42,084 nucleotides of DNA from Paractinoplanes ferrugineus (lineage in GTDB: Bacteria > Actinomycetota > Actinomycetes > Mycobacteriales > Micromonosporaceae), in assembly GCF_016862195.1 (NCBI RefSeq), contig NZ_BOMM01000085.1, positions 1 to 42,084 on the forward strand, read 5' to 3'. Under the pieces are notes generated by a model. The model worked only from the letters and a program-made list of their open reading frames with translations. It was not told the origin of the DNA and made no database searches. A program made the translations under genes and the position numbers. Below are positions 1-7,588 of this stretch, piece by piece; positions within the stretch are counted from its first letter, which is position 1; every line of letters starts with the position of its first letter.

Positions 1-1
1 C

Positions 2-36
2 CCGGAGCCGCTCGGATCGAACCCGGGCGGCTCCGG
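2..36. terminator. Hairpin at window edge, probable terminator of an upstream gene
   Basis: CCGGAGCCGC (2-11) pairs perfectly with GCGGCTCCGG (27-36) around a 15-nt loop. It lies before the first gene, so it probably ends a transcript outside the window. There is no clear U-tract, which is usual in actinomycetes. Confidence 0.5.
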
Positions 37-136
37 CCGTCGTACCGCTCCTCCAGAGGAAATCGCACCTTGAATGCTGGGACACGCGCTCGTAACATGC
101 GGGTCCCGGATACGAGCCATCGAGGCAGGGCGTTCA

Positions 137-1582
137 GTGACCGCGCTATCCCGCACCGAGAACGTCGCTGTAGTCAGCGCGGCGCGCGCCGGCGACAGCG
201 ACGCGATGAGTGAGCTCGCCCGGCTACAACTACCGTTCGTCTACCGTCTCGTCGCCCAGGCCATGCCCGGCGACCCCGATGTCGACGACGTCGTGCAGGA
301 CATCATGCTGCGGGCCTTCCAGCAGTTGCCCAGCCTGCGCGACCCGAAGAGCTTCCGGCCGTGGCTCGCCGCCACCGCCCTGCGCCAGATCGCGACCCAC
401 CGGACCCGGGGTGATCGGCTCGAGGGACAGGCCGCACCGCTCGACGCCGCCGTCGGCCTGCCCGACGCGGCCGCCGAGGTGGAGGGCCCGGCGCTGCTGC
501 GGGCCGACCTCGCCACGCAACGCCGGCAGATCGGGCACGCCACCCGGTGGATGGGATCCCGGGAGCGAGCCGTCTATTCGCTGTGGTCGCTGGAGACGAT
601 CGGCGAACTGAGCCGCGCCGACACGGCCCGGGCGCTGAACGAGAGCGCCGCCAGCACGGGCGTACGCGTCCAGCGCATGCGCGAGCAGTTGGACCTGAGC
701 CGCAAGGTCGTCGCCGCACTGGAGATGTCCCCCGGCTGCCCCGAACTCGAGGGTGTCGTCGCCGGCTGGGACAGCGTGCCGAGCGCGTTCTGGCGCAAAC
801 GCATCGGCAAGCACGTACGTTCGTGTCCCGTCTGCGCGCGGGCGACCCGCGGCCTGGTCCCGGTCGAGCGACTGCTCGCCGGGCTCGCCCTGATCACCGT
901 GCCGGTGGCGCTCTCCGGTGCGGTGCTCGCCAAGTCCCTCGCCGTGGGCGGCGCGGCGCACGGCGCGACGGTGAGCGCGGCGACCTGGTTCGGCGGGGCC
1001 GCGCAGCTGGTCGCCGCGCATCCGGTGGTGGCCACGATCAGCGCGGTCGTCCTCGCCGCCGGTGTCGCGGTGCCGACGACCGCGATGACGACGTCCGGCC
1101 CGCACCGGCTGACCGGCTCCCCCGCACCGACCCGCTCGGCCGGGCTGCTCGCGACGGGCCGGATGTCGCTCGAGTCGACCGACTCGGTGGGCCGGTTCGT
1201 CACGGTCGCCGGCGACAACGGACTGCTCGGCCGGGTCAGCACCGCCAGCAGCCTCACCTCCCGGCAGCGGGCCACCCTGCGGGCGGTCCCGGGAATCGCC
1301 GATCCCGCGTGCTTCTCGTTCCGGGACCAGACCGGTCGCTATCTTCGCCACGCCTCCTTCCGCCTGCGGGTGAACCCGGCCGAGGGCACCGTCCTGTTCA
1401 CCCGGGACGCGACCTTCTGCCCCCGGGCCGGCTCCGCCCCCGGCTCGATCACGCTGGAGTCGAAGAACTATCCGGGCTACTTCGTGCGGCACGTCGGCGA
1501 CGCCCTGTGGATCGATCAGAACGACGGGAGCGCCGGTTTCCGCGCGCAGAGCTCGTTCGCCGTCCGCCCGGCGCTCGGCTGA
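137..1582 (+). CDS. ECF-type RNA polymerase sigma factor with C-terminal zinc motif, membrane segments and AbfB (CBM42-like) domain
   Basis: The N-terminal third reads as sigma-70 region 2 (a DVDDVVQDIMLRAF core and a PKSFRPWL segment) followed by a region-4-like helix-turn-helix. After it comes H226-x3-C230-x2-C233, which looks like the zinc motif of anti-sigma factors. Two hydrophobic segments follow (about 247-268 and 291-315). The last ~145 residues resemble an AbfB arabinose-binding beta-trefoil (RYLRH, NYPGYFVRH). Such a protein could hold sigma at the membrane while an outside sugar-binding domain senses a ligand; that mechanism is inference. I chose GTG 137 because AGGCAGGG lies 6 nt upstream. 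An in-frame ATG at 74 would add 21 atypical residues. A weak ECF-like pair (GTAAC at 92-96, CCATC near 117) also favours the later start. Confidence 0.8.
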   Translation: MTALSRTENVAVVSAARAGDSDAMSELARLQLPFVYRLVAQAMPGDPDVDDVVQDIMLRAFQQLPSLRDPKSFRPWLAATALRQIATHRTRGDRLEGQAAPLDAAVGLPDAAAEVEGPALLRADLATQRRQIGHATRWMGSRERAVYSLWSLETIGELSRADTARALNESAASTGVRVQRMREQLDLSRKVVAALEMSPGCPELEGVVAGWDSVPSAFWRKRIGKHVRSCPVCARATRGLVPVERLLAGLALITVPVALSGAVLAKSLAVGGAAHGATVSAATWFGGAAQLVAAHPVVATISAVVLAAGVAVPTTAMTTSGPHRLTGSPAPTRSAGLLATGRMSLESTDSVGRFVTVAGDNGLLGRVSTASSLTSRQRATLRAVPGIADPACFSFRDQTGRYLRHASFRLRVNPAEGTVLFTRDATFCPRAGSAPGSITLESKNYPGYFVRHVGDALWIDQNDGSAGFRAQSSFAVRPALG

Positions 1583-1600
1583 GCCGCGGACGCACGGAAC

Positions 1601-1646
1601 TTGATGGTGCGAGACCGCTCCCCTATCGTCGCGGAGAGGTCTCCGC
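1601..1646 (+). promoter_or_regulatory. Promoter and operator of the tetR gene at 1683
   Basis: TTGATG (1601-1606), a 17-nt spacer and TATCGT (1624-1629) form a good housekeeping-type promoter. One base later lies the inverted repeat GCGGAGA-GG-TCTCCGC (1631-1646), placed where it would cover the transcription start. The same GGAGA-N2-TCTCC core recurs twice before the downstream SDR gene, so this is probably the autoregulatory site of the TetR protein. Confidence 0.65.
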
Positions 1647-1682
1647 AACAGCCGCCGGCCTCCCCGGACAGCAGGGAGAAGC

Positions 1683-2216
1683 ATGGTCCGCGCCGACGCC
1701 CGGGAGAACCGCGCCCGCATCCTCGCGGCCGCCCGCGAAGCCTTCGCCGAGGATGACGACACCTCGATGAATCAGGTCGCCCAGCGGGCCGGCGTCGGGC
1801 CGGGCACCCTCTATCGCAACTATCCGTCGCGCGAGGCGCTCATCCTCGACCTCTATCAGGACGAGGTCGGCCAGCTCGTCGGCTCGGTGGCGGGCCTGCT
1901 CGAGGCGAACCCGCCGGTGGAGGCGCTGCGCCGGTGGACCACGGACCTGGTGGCCGGCATGCGCAAGAAGCACGCCCTGGGCGCCGCCCTGAGCCCGGAC
2001 GCGCACAAGACGATCACCGAGCGGACGTACGCCCCGGTGCTCGCCGCGATCACTGCGCTGCTCGACGCCGGCAAGCGGGACGGCAGCATCCGCGACGATG
2101 CCGAGCCCGGCGACTTCCTGCAGTTCACCGGCGCTCTGTGGCGAGCCGCGCCGGAGCGCACCGCGCCGATGCTGGCGCTGATCCTCGACGGCCTCGACGC
2201 CCGCCGGAGCCGCTAG
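1683..2216 (+). CDS. TetR/AcrR family transcriptional repressor
   Basis: This 177-residue protein has a classical TetR helix-turn-helix at about residues 10-55 (SMNQVAQRAGVGPGTLYRNYPSREAL) and an alpha-helical ligand-binding C-terminal domain of normal family length. The C-terminal part resembles the SbtR-like group of TetR proteins. The ATG is preceded by CAGGGAGAAGC, a good ribosome-binding site. It is followed by an SDR oxidoreductase gene in the same direction. Palindromes with a GGAGA-N2-TCTCC core stand before both genes, so it probably represses itself and the SDR gene and is released by a substrate or product of that enzyme. The ligand is unknown. Confidence 0.9.
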   Translation: MVRADARENRARILAAAREAFAEDDDTSMNQVAQRAGVGPGTLYRNYPSREALILDLYQDEVGQLVGSVAGLLEANPPVEALRRWTTDLVAGMRKKHALGAALSPDAHKTITERTYAPVLAAITALLDAGKRDGSIRDDAEPGDFLQFTGALWRAAPERTAPMLALILDGLDARRSR

Positions 2217-2266
2217 CGGAGAAGTCTCCGGTTACCGTTGCTAAGTGGAGACGTCTCCACTACCGT
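2211..2266 (+). promoter_or_regulatory. Tandemly duplicated promoter/operator module before the SDR gene
   Basis: Module 2: -35 TTGCTA (2238-2243), 17-nt spacer, -10 TACCGT (2261-2266); the spacer is filled by the perfect 18-bp palindrome AGTGGAGACGTCTCCACT (2244-2261). Module 1, 28 bp upstream, has the same order: CGCTA (2211-2215, overlapping the tetR stop), palindrome CGGAGA-AG-TCTCCG (2217-2230), TACCGT (2233-2238). Two adjacent operators would allow tight repression by the TetR protein encoded just upstream. Confidence 0.65.
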
Positions 2267-2305
2267 TGGCGTCACTTGTCGACGACCCGACGGAGGGCGA
2301 CGGAA

Positions 2306-3316
2306 ATGGCTGAGGTTCTGGTTACCGGTGGATCGGGATATCTCGGCAGCTGGTGCGTGCTGGCGCTGCTCGCGGCCGGCCACTCGGTCCGCACGACCGT
2401 GCGTGACCTGGCCCGCGAGCCGCAGGTGCGCGCCCAGCTGCGCAACGGCGGCGCCGACCCCGGTGACGAGCTCCGCGTGCTGCCGGCCGATCTGCGCGGC
2501 GACGAGGGCTGGCTCGACGCGGCGGCCGGCTGCGACGCGGTGCTGCACGTCGCGTCACCCACGCTGACCGGGACGCCCCGCGACGACGACGAGATGGTCC
2601 GGCCGGCCGTCGACGGCACGCTGCGCGTGCTGCGCGCGGCCCACGCGGCCGGCGTCCGACGAGTGGTGATGACCTCGGCGATCGGCGCGATCGCGTACGG
2701 GCACGAGCCGCGCGACACCCCGTTCACCGAGCGGGACTGGACCGACGTCGACGCCGGCATCCAGCCGTACCAGAAGTCCAAGACCCTGGCCGAACGCGCG
2801 GCCTGGGACTTCGTCGCCGGCCCCGGACACGGCCTGGAACTGGCCACCGTCAACCCGACAGCCGTGCTCGGCCCCGTCCTCGGCCCGGACTACGCACCGT
2901 CGCTGGGCGCCGTCGCGCGCATGCTCAAGGGCGAGATGCCGGCCCTGTTGCCGTTCGCCACCGGTTATGTCGACGTCCGCGACGTGGCCGCGCTGCACCT
3001 GCTGGCGATGACGGCACCGGTCGCCGCGGGCGAACGGTTCATCGCCACGGCCGGGCCCAGTCTGTGGATGCGTGACCTCGCCGCCATCCTGCACGACCGG
3101 CTCGGCGAGCGGGCCGCCAAGGTGCCGACCCGGGAGATGCCGCTGCGGCTCGCCCGGGGCCTGGCCCGGGTCGACCCGCGGATGCGCAGCCTGCGCGCGA
3201 TCCTGGGCCGCGATCTCGACGCGACCTCGGCCAAGGCCGAGCGCCTGCTCGGCTGGCAGCCCCGGCCGATCGAGGACACCGTCGCCGAGACGGCCGAGAG
3301 CCTTCTCGCCCTGTGA
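2306..3316 (+). CDS. NAD(P)-dependent SDR oxidoreductase (extended/atypical, dihydroflavonol-reductase-like)
   Basis: The 336-residue protein begins with the Rossmann motif TGGSGYLGS (about residues 7-15) and carries the active-site YQKSK (Y-x3-K) near the middle, preceded by a TSAIGA serine strand. This marks the NAD-dependent epimerase/dehydratase superfamily, closest in feel to dihydroflavonol-4-reductase-like aldehyde or ketone reductases. The open frame extends upstream through tetR, but ATG 2306 is preceded by GGAGGG and follows the operators, so it is taken as the start. It is probably induced when the upstream TetR protein is released, suggesting a role in handling a small carbonyl compound. 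The substrate cannot be told from the sequence. Confidence 0.88.
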   Translation: MAEVLVTGGSGYLGSWCVLALLAAGHSVRTTVRDLAREPQVRAQLRNGGADPGDELRVLPADLRGDEGWLDAAAGCDAVLHVASPTLTGTPRDDDEMVRPAVDGTLRVLRAAHAAGVRRVVMTSAIGAIAYGHEPRDTPFTERDWTDVDAGIQPYQKSKTLAERAAWDFVAGPGHGLELATVNPTAVLGPVLGPDYAPSLGAVARMLKGEMPALLPFATGYVDVRDVAALHLLAMTAPVAAGERFIATAGPSLWMRDLAAILHDRLGERAAKVPTREMPLRLARGLARVDPRMRSLRAILGRDLDATSAKAERLLGWQPRPIEDTVAETAESLLAL

Positions 3317-3479
3317 TCGCACCGATCGGCGCCGGGCGGCGGCGCGGGCGAGTTCTGCCGATTCGGCCGCCGAGTCGGACACGTCGGGCGGACGAAGCCC
3401 TGGCGGGTCGGCCTTTTCGCAGGTGAGACCGCCCGAAGCGCCGATCCGCCGGAACGCTGCGGCCCACAGGATCGTCGGC

Positions 3480-4151
3480 ATGAGGCACGCGTACGACCCC
3501 GCCGGTCAGTCGAATCCGGCCCACGGCCAACGGCAGACCTTTCCCGGTCTCGTCGCCGGCACCGTCGCCGTGACCGTGGGCGGGATCCTCGGGCTCGGCG
3601 CGATCGTCTATCACTTCTCCGCCCCGGACGCGGCGGAGCAGACGACCGCCGCCGCCGAGGCCGGTGCGGACGACTCGACCGACCCAGCACCGGAGACGGC
3701 CGGACCCGCGGCACCGGCCGACCCGGGCGCCGACGTGACCGAGGACGTGGCCGTTCCCGGCGCCACCACGACCGGCGCCACCCTGACCGGCACCGCCAAG
3801 GCCGGCCCGACCAAGGCCGGCCCCATGCCGACGACGGCCGCCCAGCAGGGCATCACGTCCGGCGCCTTCTGCTCGCCGGCCGGCGCCACCGGGACGACCC
3901 CGGCCGGGCTGACCATGCGGTGCACGCGGGCGGCCGGCGAGAGTCAGGCCCGATGGCGAGCCGGCCCGGCGGCCACCACCAGACCGGCCACCACCAAGCC
4001 GGCGACCAGGCCGGCGACGGCGGCCCCGACCACGAAGCCGGCCACCGCTCCGAGCACCGCCCCGACGACCCCGGCGGCCACCAGGCCGACGACGACCGCC
4101 CCGCCGGTGACCGAGACCAGCACGGCGGCACCGCCGGCCGCCGGCGGGTGA
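3480..4151 (+). CDS. Membrane-anchored Pro/Thr/Ala-rich protein, function unknown
   Basis: Starting at ATG 3480 the protein has 223 residues: a short cytoplasmic N-terminus, one membrane segment (about 22-45), an Ala/Thr/Gly-rich extracytoplasmic stretch, and a small motif with two cysteines (GAFCSPAGATGTT ... MRCTRAAG) followed by ARWR. The C-terminal third is a low-complexity repeat of Ala, Thr, Pro and Lys (TTKPATRPAT-like units). I recall similar CSP.GATG...C...ARWR segments at the ends of actinobacterial envelope proteins, but no function. The tail looks like a wall-spanning linker. The open frame continues upstream into the SDR gene, but that part is a shadow frame. Confidence 0.65.
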   Translation: MRHAYDPAGQSNPAHGQRQTFPGLVAGTVAVTVGGILGLGAIVYHFSAPDAAEQTTAAAEAGADDSTDPAPETAGPAAPADPGADVTEDVAVPGATTTGATLTGTAKAGPTKAGPMPTTAAQQGITSGAFCSPAGATGTTPAGLTMRCTRAAGESQARWRAGPAATTRPATTKPATRPATAAPTTKPATAPSTAPTTPAATRPTTTAPPVTETSTAAPPAAGG

Positions 4152-4177
4152 CCCGCGGCCCGCTTCCTCGTCGCGGG
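4152..4177. terminator. Weak hairpin between convergent genes
   Basis: CCCGCG (4152-4157) pairs with CGCGGG (4172-4177) immediately after the stop of the plus-strand gene and just before the end of the minus-strand hexosaminidase gene. The short stem and 14-nt loop make this a modest candidate for a shared terminator. Confidence 0.3.
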
Positions 4178-4181
4178 GCGC

Positions 4182-5792
4182 TCAGCTCGGGCTGATGTTC
4201 GCCACCAGCCGGGCGATGTGCGCCGAGCGCTGCTCCCGGGTGAACGGCCGGCCGGGCACGCCGGGGCGCCGCTGCCACGGGCGCGGACCGTCGGCCCGCC
4301 GGTATTCCACCCCCAGCGCGTCGAGCCGGGCCAGGTGTGTGTCCAGCCGCTCCTCGAAGTCGGCGAAGTCGCGGTCGGCCGGGCCCCACAGCGCCTCGGC
4401 GGCCGCGCACAGGCGGGGGAACGCGAGGTAGTCGACCGTACGGGGGGAGTCGGCGTGCTCGGTCCAGATGTTCGCCTGGCCGCCGAGGACGTGGCCGGCC
4501 TCGTCGTCGGTGAGCTCGGGCGGCACCGGGTCGAAGGCGTACACGTCGCGCACGCCCAGCGCGACGGCGACCGGGATCGGCTCGTCGGGCGAGTCGGACT
4601 GGCGGTAATCGAGGTAGACGCGATCCTCCGGGCACGCGACCACGTCGTAGCCGCGCCGGGCCGCGGTGACCGCGCCGGTCATGCCCCGCCAGGACGCGAT
4701 GGTGGTGCCCGGGGCCAGGTCGCCCTCCAGGATCTCGTCCCAGCCGAACAGCCGGCGCCCGGCGGCGGTGAGGTGGTCGTCGAGCCGCCGGATGAACCAG
4801 GCCTGCAGATCCTCCTCCCGGCCCAGGCCCAGCTCGGCCATCCGCTGCCGGGTACGCGGGTCGGCGCGCCACTGGTCGCGGGGGCACTCGTCGCCGCCGA
4901 CGCCGATCCACCGGGACGGGAAGAGCTCCAGCACCTCGTCGAGCACGCCGGTGAAGAAGTCGACGGTGGACTCCTCGGCGTTGAGCACGTTCGGGTTGAT
5001 GCCCCAGCGGGTGAAGACCTCGAGGGGTGCTCCGGTGACGCCGAGCTCCGGGTAGGCGGCGAGGGCGGCCTGGACGTGGCCGGGTGACTCGATCTCGGGG
5101 ACGACCGTGATGAAGCGTTCGGCGGCGTACGCGACGATCTCGCGGATGTCGTCCTGGGTGTAGTAGCCCCCGTGCGGACGGCCGTCGCCGGGGGCGTCGG
5201 GGGTGGCGCCGACCTGGCTCTCCCGCCGCCACGCCCCGACCTCGGTGAGCCGGGGGTAGCGCCGGATCTCCAGTCGCCAGCCCTGGTCGTCGGTCAGGTG
5301 CAGATGCAGGACGTTGAGCCGGTGCATCGCCATCAGGTCGAGGAACCGGAGCACGTCGGCCTTGGGCAGGAAGTGCCGGGCGACGTCGAGCATCACCCCG
5401 CGCCAGCCGAACCGCGGCGCGTCGGTGATCTCGACAGCCGGGATCGCCCAGCGCTGCCCGGCCACCGGCGCGCGGCGGTAGATCGCCGGCGGCAGCAGCT
5501 GCAGCAGGGCCTGGCAGCCGTAGAACACCCCGGCCGCCGCTCCCCCGGCGACGGTCGCCCCGTGCGATGTCACCCGGAGCCGGAAGCCCTCCGGCTCGAG
5601 CCCGTCGTCGAGCGCGAGCGTGACGGTGGCCGGCGACGACTCCCGCAACCGCAGACCGGTCGCGGGGCGCAGCGCCTGCTGCAGCCGGACGAGCACGCCG
5701 GCGAGCTCGTCCGGCGCGGCCACCGTGGTGCCGTGGTCGAGCACGAGTTCACCCTGGCCGGGAACGCGGGAGGTGGGGCGGGGGATCAACAA
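4182..5792 (-). CDS. dasD: Beta-N-acetylhexosaminidase, glycoside hydrolase family 20 (DasD-like)
   Basis: The ~536-residue protein has a GH20b-like N-terminal domain and a GH20 catalytic barrel: HLHLTDDQGWRLE, PEIESPGHVQAAL, the catalytic pair D301-E302 in GVGGDECPRDQW, and a WTEH segment near the end. The D-E pair performs substrate-assisted hydrolysis of terminal GlcNAc from chito-oligosaccharides. No signal peptide is evident, so it may act inside the cell on imported chitobiose. It is the last gene after two sugar permease genes, 8 nt after the upstream stop. In Streptomyces dasD follows dasABC, which supports the symbol. The start is uncertain: TTG 5792 or TTG 5789 follow the weak Shine-Dalgarno AAGGGCTAGG; the open frame further upstream lies inside the permease gene. 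Confidence 0.9.
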   Translation of the reverse strand: MLIPRPTSRVPGQGELVLDHGTTVAAPDELAGVLVRLQQALRPATGLRLRESSPATVTLALDDGLEPEGFRLRVTSHGATVAGGAAAGVFYGCQALLQLLPPAIYRRAPVAGQRWAIPAVEITDAPRFGWRGVMLDVARHFLPKADVLRFLDLMAMHRLNVLHLHLTDDQGWRLEIRRYPRLTEVGAWRRESQVGATPDAPGDGRPHGGYYTQDDIREIVAYAAERFITVVPEIESPGHVQAALAAYPELGVTGAPLEVFTRWGINPNVLNAEESTVDFFTGVLDEVLELFPSRWIGVGGDECPRDQWRADPRTRQRMAELGLGREEDLQAWFIRRLDDHLTAAGRRLFGWDEILEGDLAPGTTIASWRGMTGAVTAARRGYDVVACPEDRVYLDYRQSDSPDEPIPVAVALGVRDVYAFDPVPPELTDDEAGHVLGGQANIWTEHADSPRTVDYLAFPRLCAAAEALWGPADRDFADFEERLDTHLARLDALGVEYRRADGPRPWQRRPGVPGRPFTREQRSAHIARLVANISPS

Positions 5793-5800
5793 GGCGGAAC

Positions 5801-6628
5801 CTAGCCCTTCACGGCGCCGGCGGACATGCCGGCGACGAGGTTGCGCTGGATGACGAGGAAGAACACGACGACGGGTACGGAGAACAGGACCGAGGCCGCC
5901 ATCTGAGCACCGAAATCGGTGCCGGTGTGCGGGTTGGCGAAGGACGCGAGCCACACCGGCAGCGTGTAGCGGCTCTCGTCCGGCATGAACGTGTAGGCGA
6001 ACAGGTAATCGTTCCACGCCGCGATGAAGGCGAAGATGCTGGTGGCGATCACTCCGGGGGCGACCAGCGGGAACAGGACGCTGAACAGGATGCGCCAGGG
6101 GCCGGCCCCGTCGATCTGGGCCGCCTCCTCGACCTCGTGGGGGATGGCGACGAAGAAACCGCGCATCACCCAGATCGAGAACGGCAGGACCGTCGCCACA
6201 TCGGCGAGGACCAGGGCGGCGTACGTGCCGAGCAGGTCGACGCTGTTGAACATGGCGAACATCGGGATCAGCAGCGCGGTGCCGGGCAGCATCTGCACGG
6301 CCAGGATGACGACCATGATGGTGCGCCGGCCGGTGAACCGGAACCTCGACAGCGCGGCGGCGGCGAAGATGCCCAGGGCGATCGACGCGGCCACGGTCGC
6401 GGCGACCACGATGACGCTGTTGCGCAGGTCGGCCAGGAACTGCTCCTGGCCGACCGCCCGGACGAAGTTGTCCAGGGTGGGGTGTTCGGGCAGGAAGTGC
6501 GGGGTCGGCGTCAGCACCTCGGGGCGGGCCTTGAACGCGGTGTTGACCATCCAGTAGACCGGGAAGATCCACACCAGGCAGAAGAGCGCCGCGATCGAGT
6601 TGACCGGCCAGCGCCGGCGGCTTCTCAC
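5801..6628 (-). CDS. dasC: Carbohydrate ABC transporter permease (MalG/DasC type)
   Basis: The 275-residue protein has about six membrane segments and the cytoplasmic EAA loop of importer permeases (EEAAQIDGAGPWRILFSVLF), which docks with the ATPase. The end (IQRNLVAGMSAGAVKG) is characteristic of MalG-type subunits. GTG 6628 overlaps the TGA of the preceding permease gene by 4 nt, indicating translational coupling. No ATPase gene is present; such actinomycete importers usually share the multitasking ATPase MsiK encoded elsewhere. With the binding protein and hexosaminidase it probably imports N,N'-diacetylchitobiose. The symbol rests on gene order and is less certain than the family. Confidence 0.88.
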   Translation of the reverse strand: MRSRRRWPVNSIAALFCLVWIFPVYWMVNTAFKARPEVLTPTPHFLPEHPTLDNFVRAVGQEQFLADLRNSVIVVAATVAASIALGIFAAAALSRFRFTGRRTIMVVILAVQMLPGTALLIPMFAMFNSVDLLGTYAALVLADVATVLPFSIWVMRGFFVAIPHEVEEAAQIDGAGPWRILFSVLFPLVAPGVIATSIFAFIAAWNDYLFAYTFMPDESRYTLPVWLASFANPHTGTDFGAQMAASVLFSVPVVVFFLVIQRNLVAGMSAGAVKG

Positions 6629-7587
6629 AGGTCCTCCCCGGCGCGCAGCAGGTTACGGATGTAGACGGCGGTCAGGCCGAGCAGCAGCAGGGTGGTGACC
6701 ACCGAGATGGCCGCGCCCTGCCCGATCCGGAACCCGACGAACGCGGTCTTGTAGGTGAAGACGCCGAGGGTGGCGGTGGCGTCGCCGGGCCCGCCCCGCG
6801 AGACCAGCCAGATCTGGTTGAACACGTTGTAGTCCCAGATCACCGACAGGATCGTCACCAGCAGCAGGGTCGGGCGCAGGAACGTCAGGGTGATCCGGCG
6901 GTAGACGGTGCACTCGCGCGCCCCGTCGAGGCGGGCCGACTCCAGATATTCGGCGGGCACCTGGGTCTCGGCGGCGTTGAGCGTCAGGGCGATGAACGGC
7001 ACCGCCTGCCAGACGATCAGGAGCCAGATGCTGACGTACGCCAGTGCCGGGTCCTGCGCCCAGTTGAGATCGGTCGTGTCACCGAAGACGCGCAGCTCGT
7101 CGAGCATCCAGTTGAGTACGCCGTAGCCGGGCTGGAACAGCCAGTTCCACACCAACGAGGACGCCACGTTCGGCATCGCCCAGGCGACGATCAGCACAAT
7201 GGTGACCGTGTACCGCCAGTACCGCCCCAGCCGGGTGAGCAGGTGGGACACGCCCATCCCGAGCAGCACGCTGCCGGCCACCATCGCGGCGGTGAACAGC
7301 ACCGTACGCAGCAGGGAGGCCCAGAAGGCGGGGTCTGCGAGCAGCGTGGCGTACTGGTCGAGGCCCACGCCGCGGTAGGCGCCGGTGAACAGCGTCCGCT
7401 GGTTGTAGTTGGTGAACGAGGTGAGGACGAGGAAGCCGATCGGCGCCAGCGTCACCGCTACGAGCACCAGGCCGGCCGGGCTGAGCAGCCACAGCGGGGT
7501 CAGGTCGCGCCGCCGTGCCCGCGGCGCGGCCTCCGGGGCAGCCGGTGGCGGCCTGGTCGCGTCGCGGGACGCGGTGGCGGTGCTCAC
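6625..7587 (-). CDS. dasB: Carbohydrate ABC transporter permease (MalF/DasB type)
   Basis: The 320-residue protein starts with a Pro/Ala/Arg-rich cytoplasmic tail (about 1-30), then six membrane segments with the EAA-type loop (ESARLDGARECTVYRRITLTFLRPT) before the last two. It is the partner of the MalG-type permease encoded next. GTG 7587 lies one base after the TGA of the binding-protein gene, so the three transport genes form one tightly packed operon. Substrate is inferred from neighbours as a chitin oligosaccharide. Confidence 0.88.
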   Translation of the reverse strand: MSTATASRDATRPPPAAPEAAPRARRRDLTPLWLLSPAGLVLVAVTLAPIGFLVLTSFTNYNQRTLFTGAYRGVGLDQYATLLADPAFWASLLRTVLFTAAMVAGSVLLGMGVSHLLTRLGRYWRYTVTIVLIVAWAMPNVASSLVWNWLFQPGYGVLNWMLDELRVFGDTTDLNWAQDPALAYVSIWLLIVWQAVPFIALTLNAAETQVPAEYLESARLDGARECTVYRRITLTFLRPTLLLVTILSVIWDYNVFNQIWLVSRGGPGDATATLGVFTYKTAFVGFRIGQGAAISVVTTLLLLGLTAVYIRNLLRAGEDL

Positions 7588-7588
7588 C

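Noticed and set aside
1..40. tRNA-like piece (GGATCGAACCC) at the window edge
   Set aside because: The stem positions do not pair as a T-arm and no acceptor, D or anticodon arm fits; a simple hairpin explains it.
230..1762. 510-codon minus-strand open frame opposite the sigma factor gene
   Set aside because: Composition (Arg/Gly/Ala/Pro-rich, no motifs) is that of a shadow frame in high-GC DNA; the plus strand encodes clear sigma and AbfB domains.
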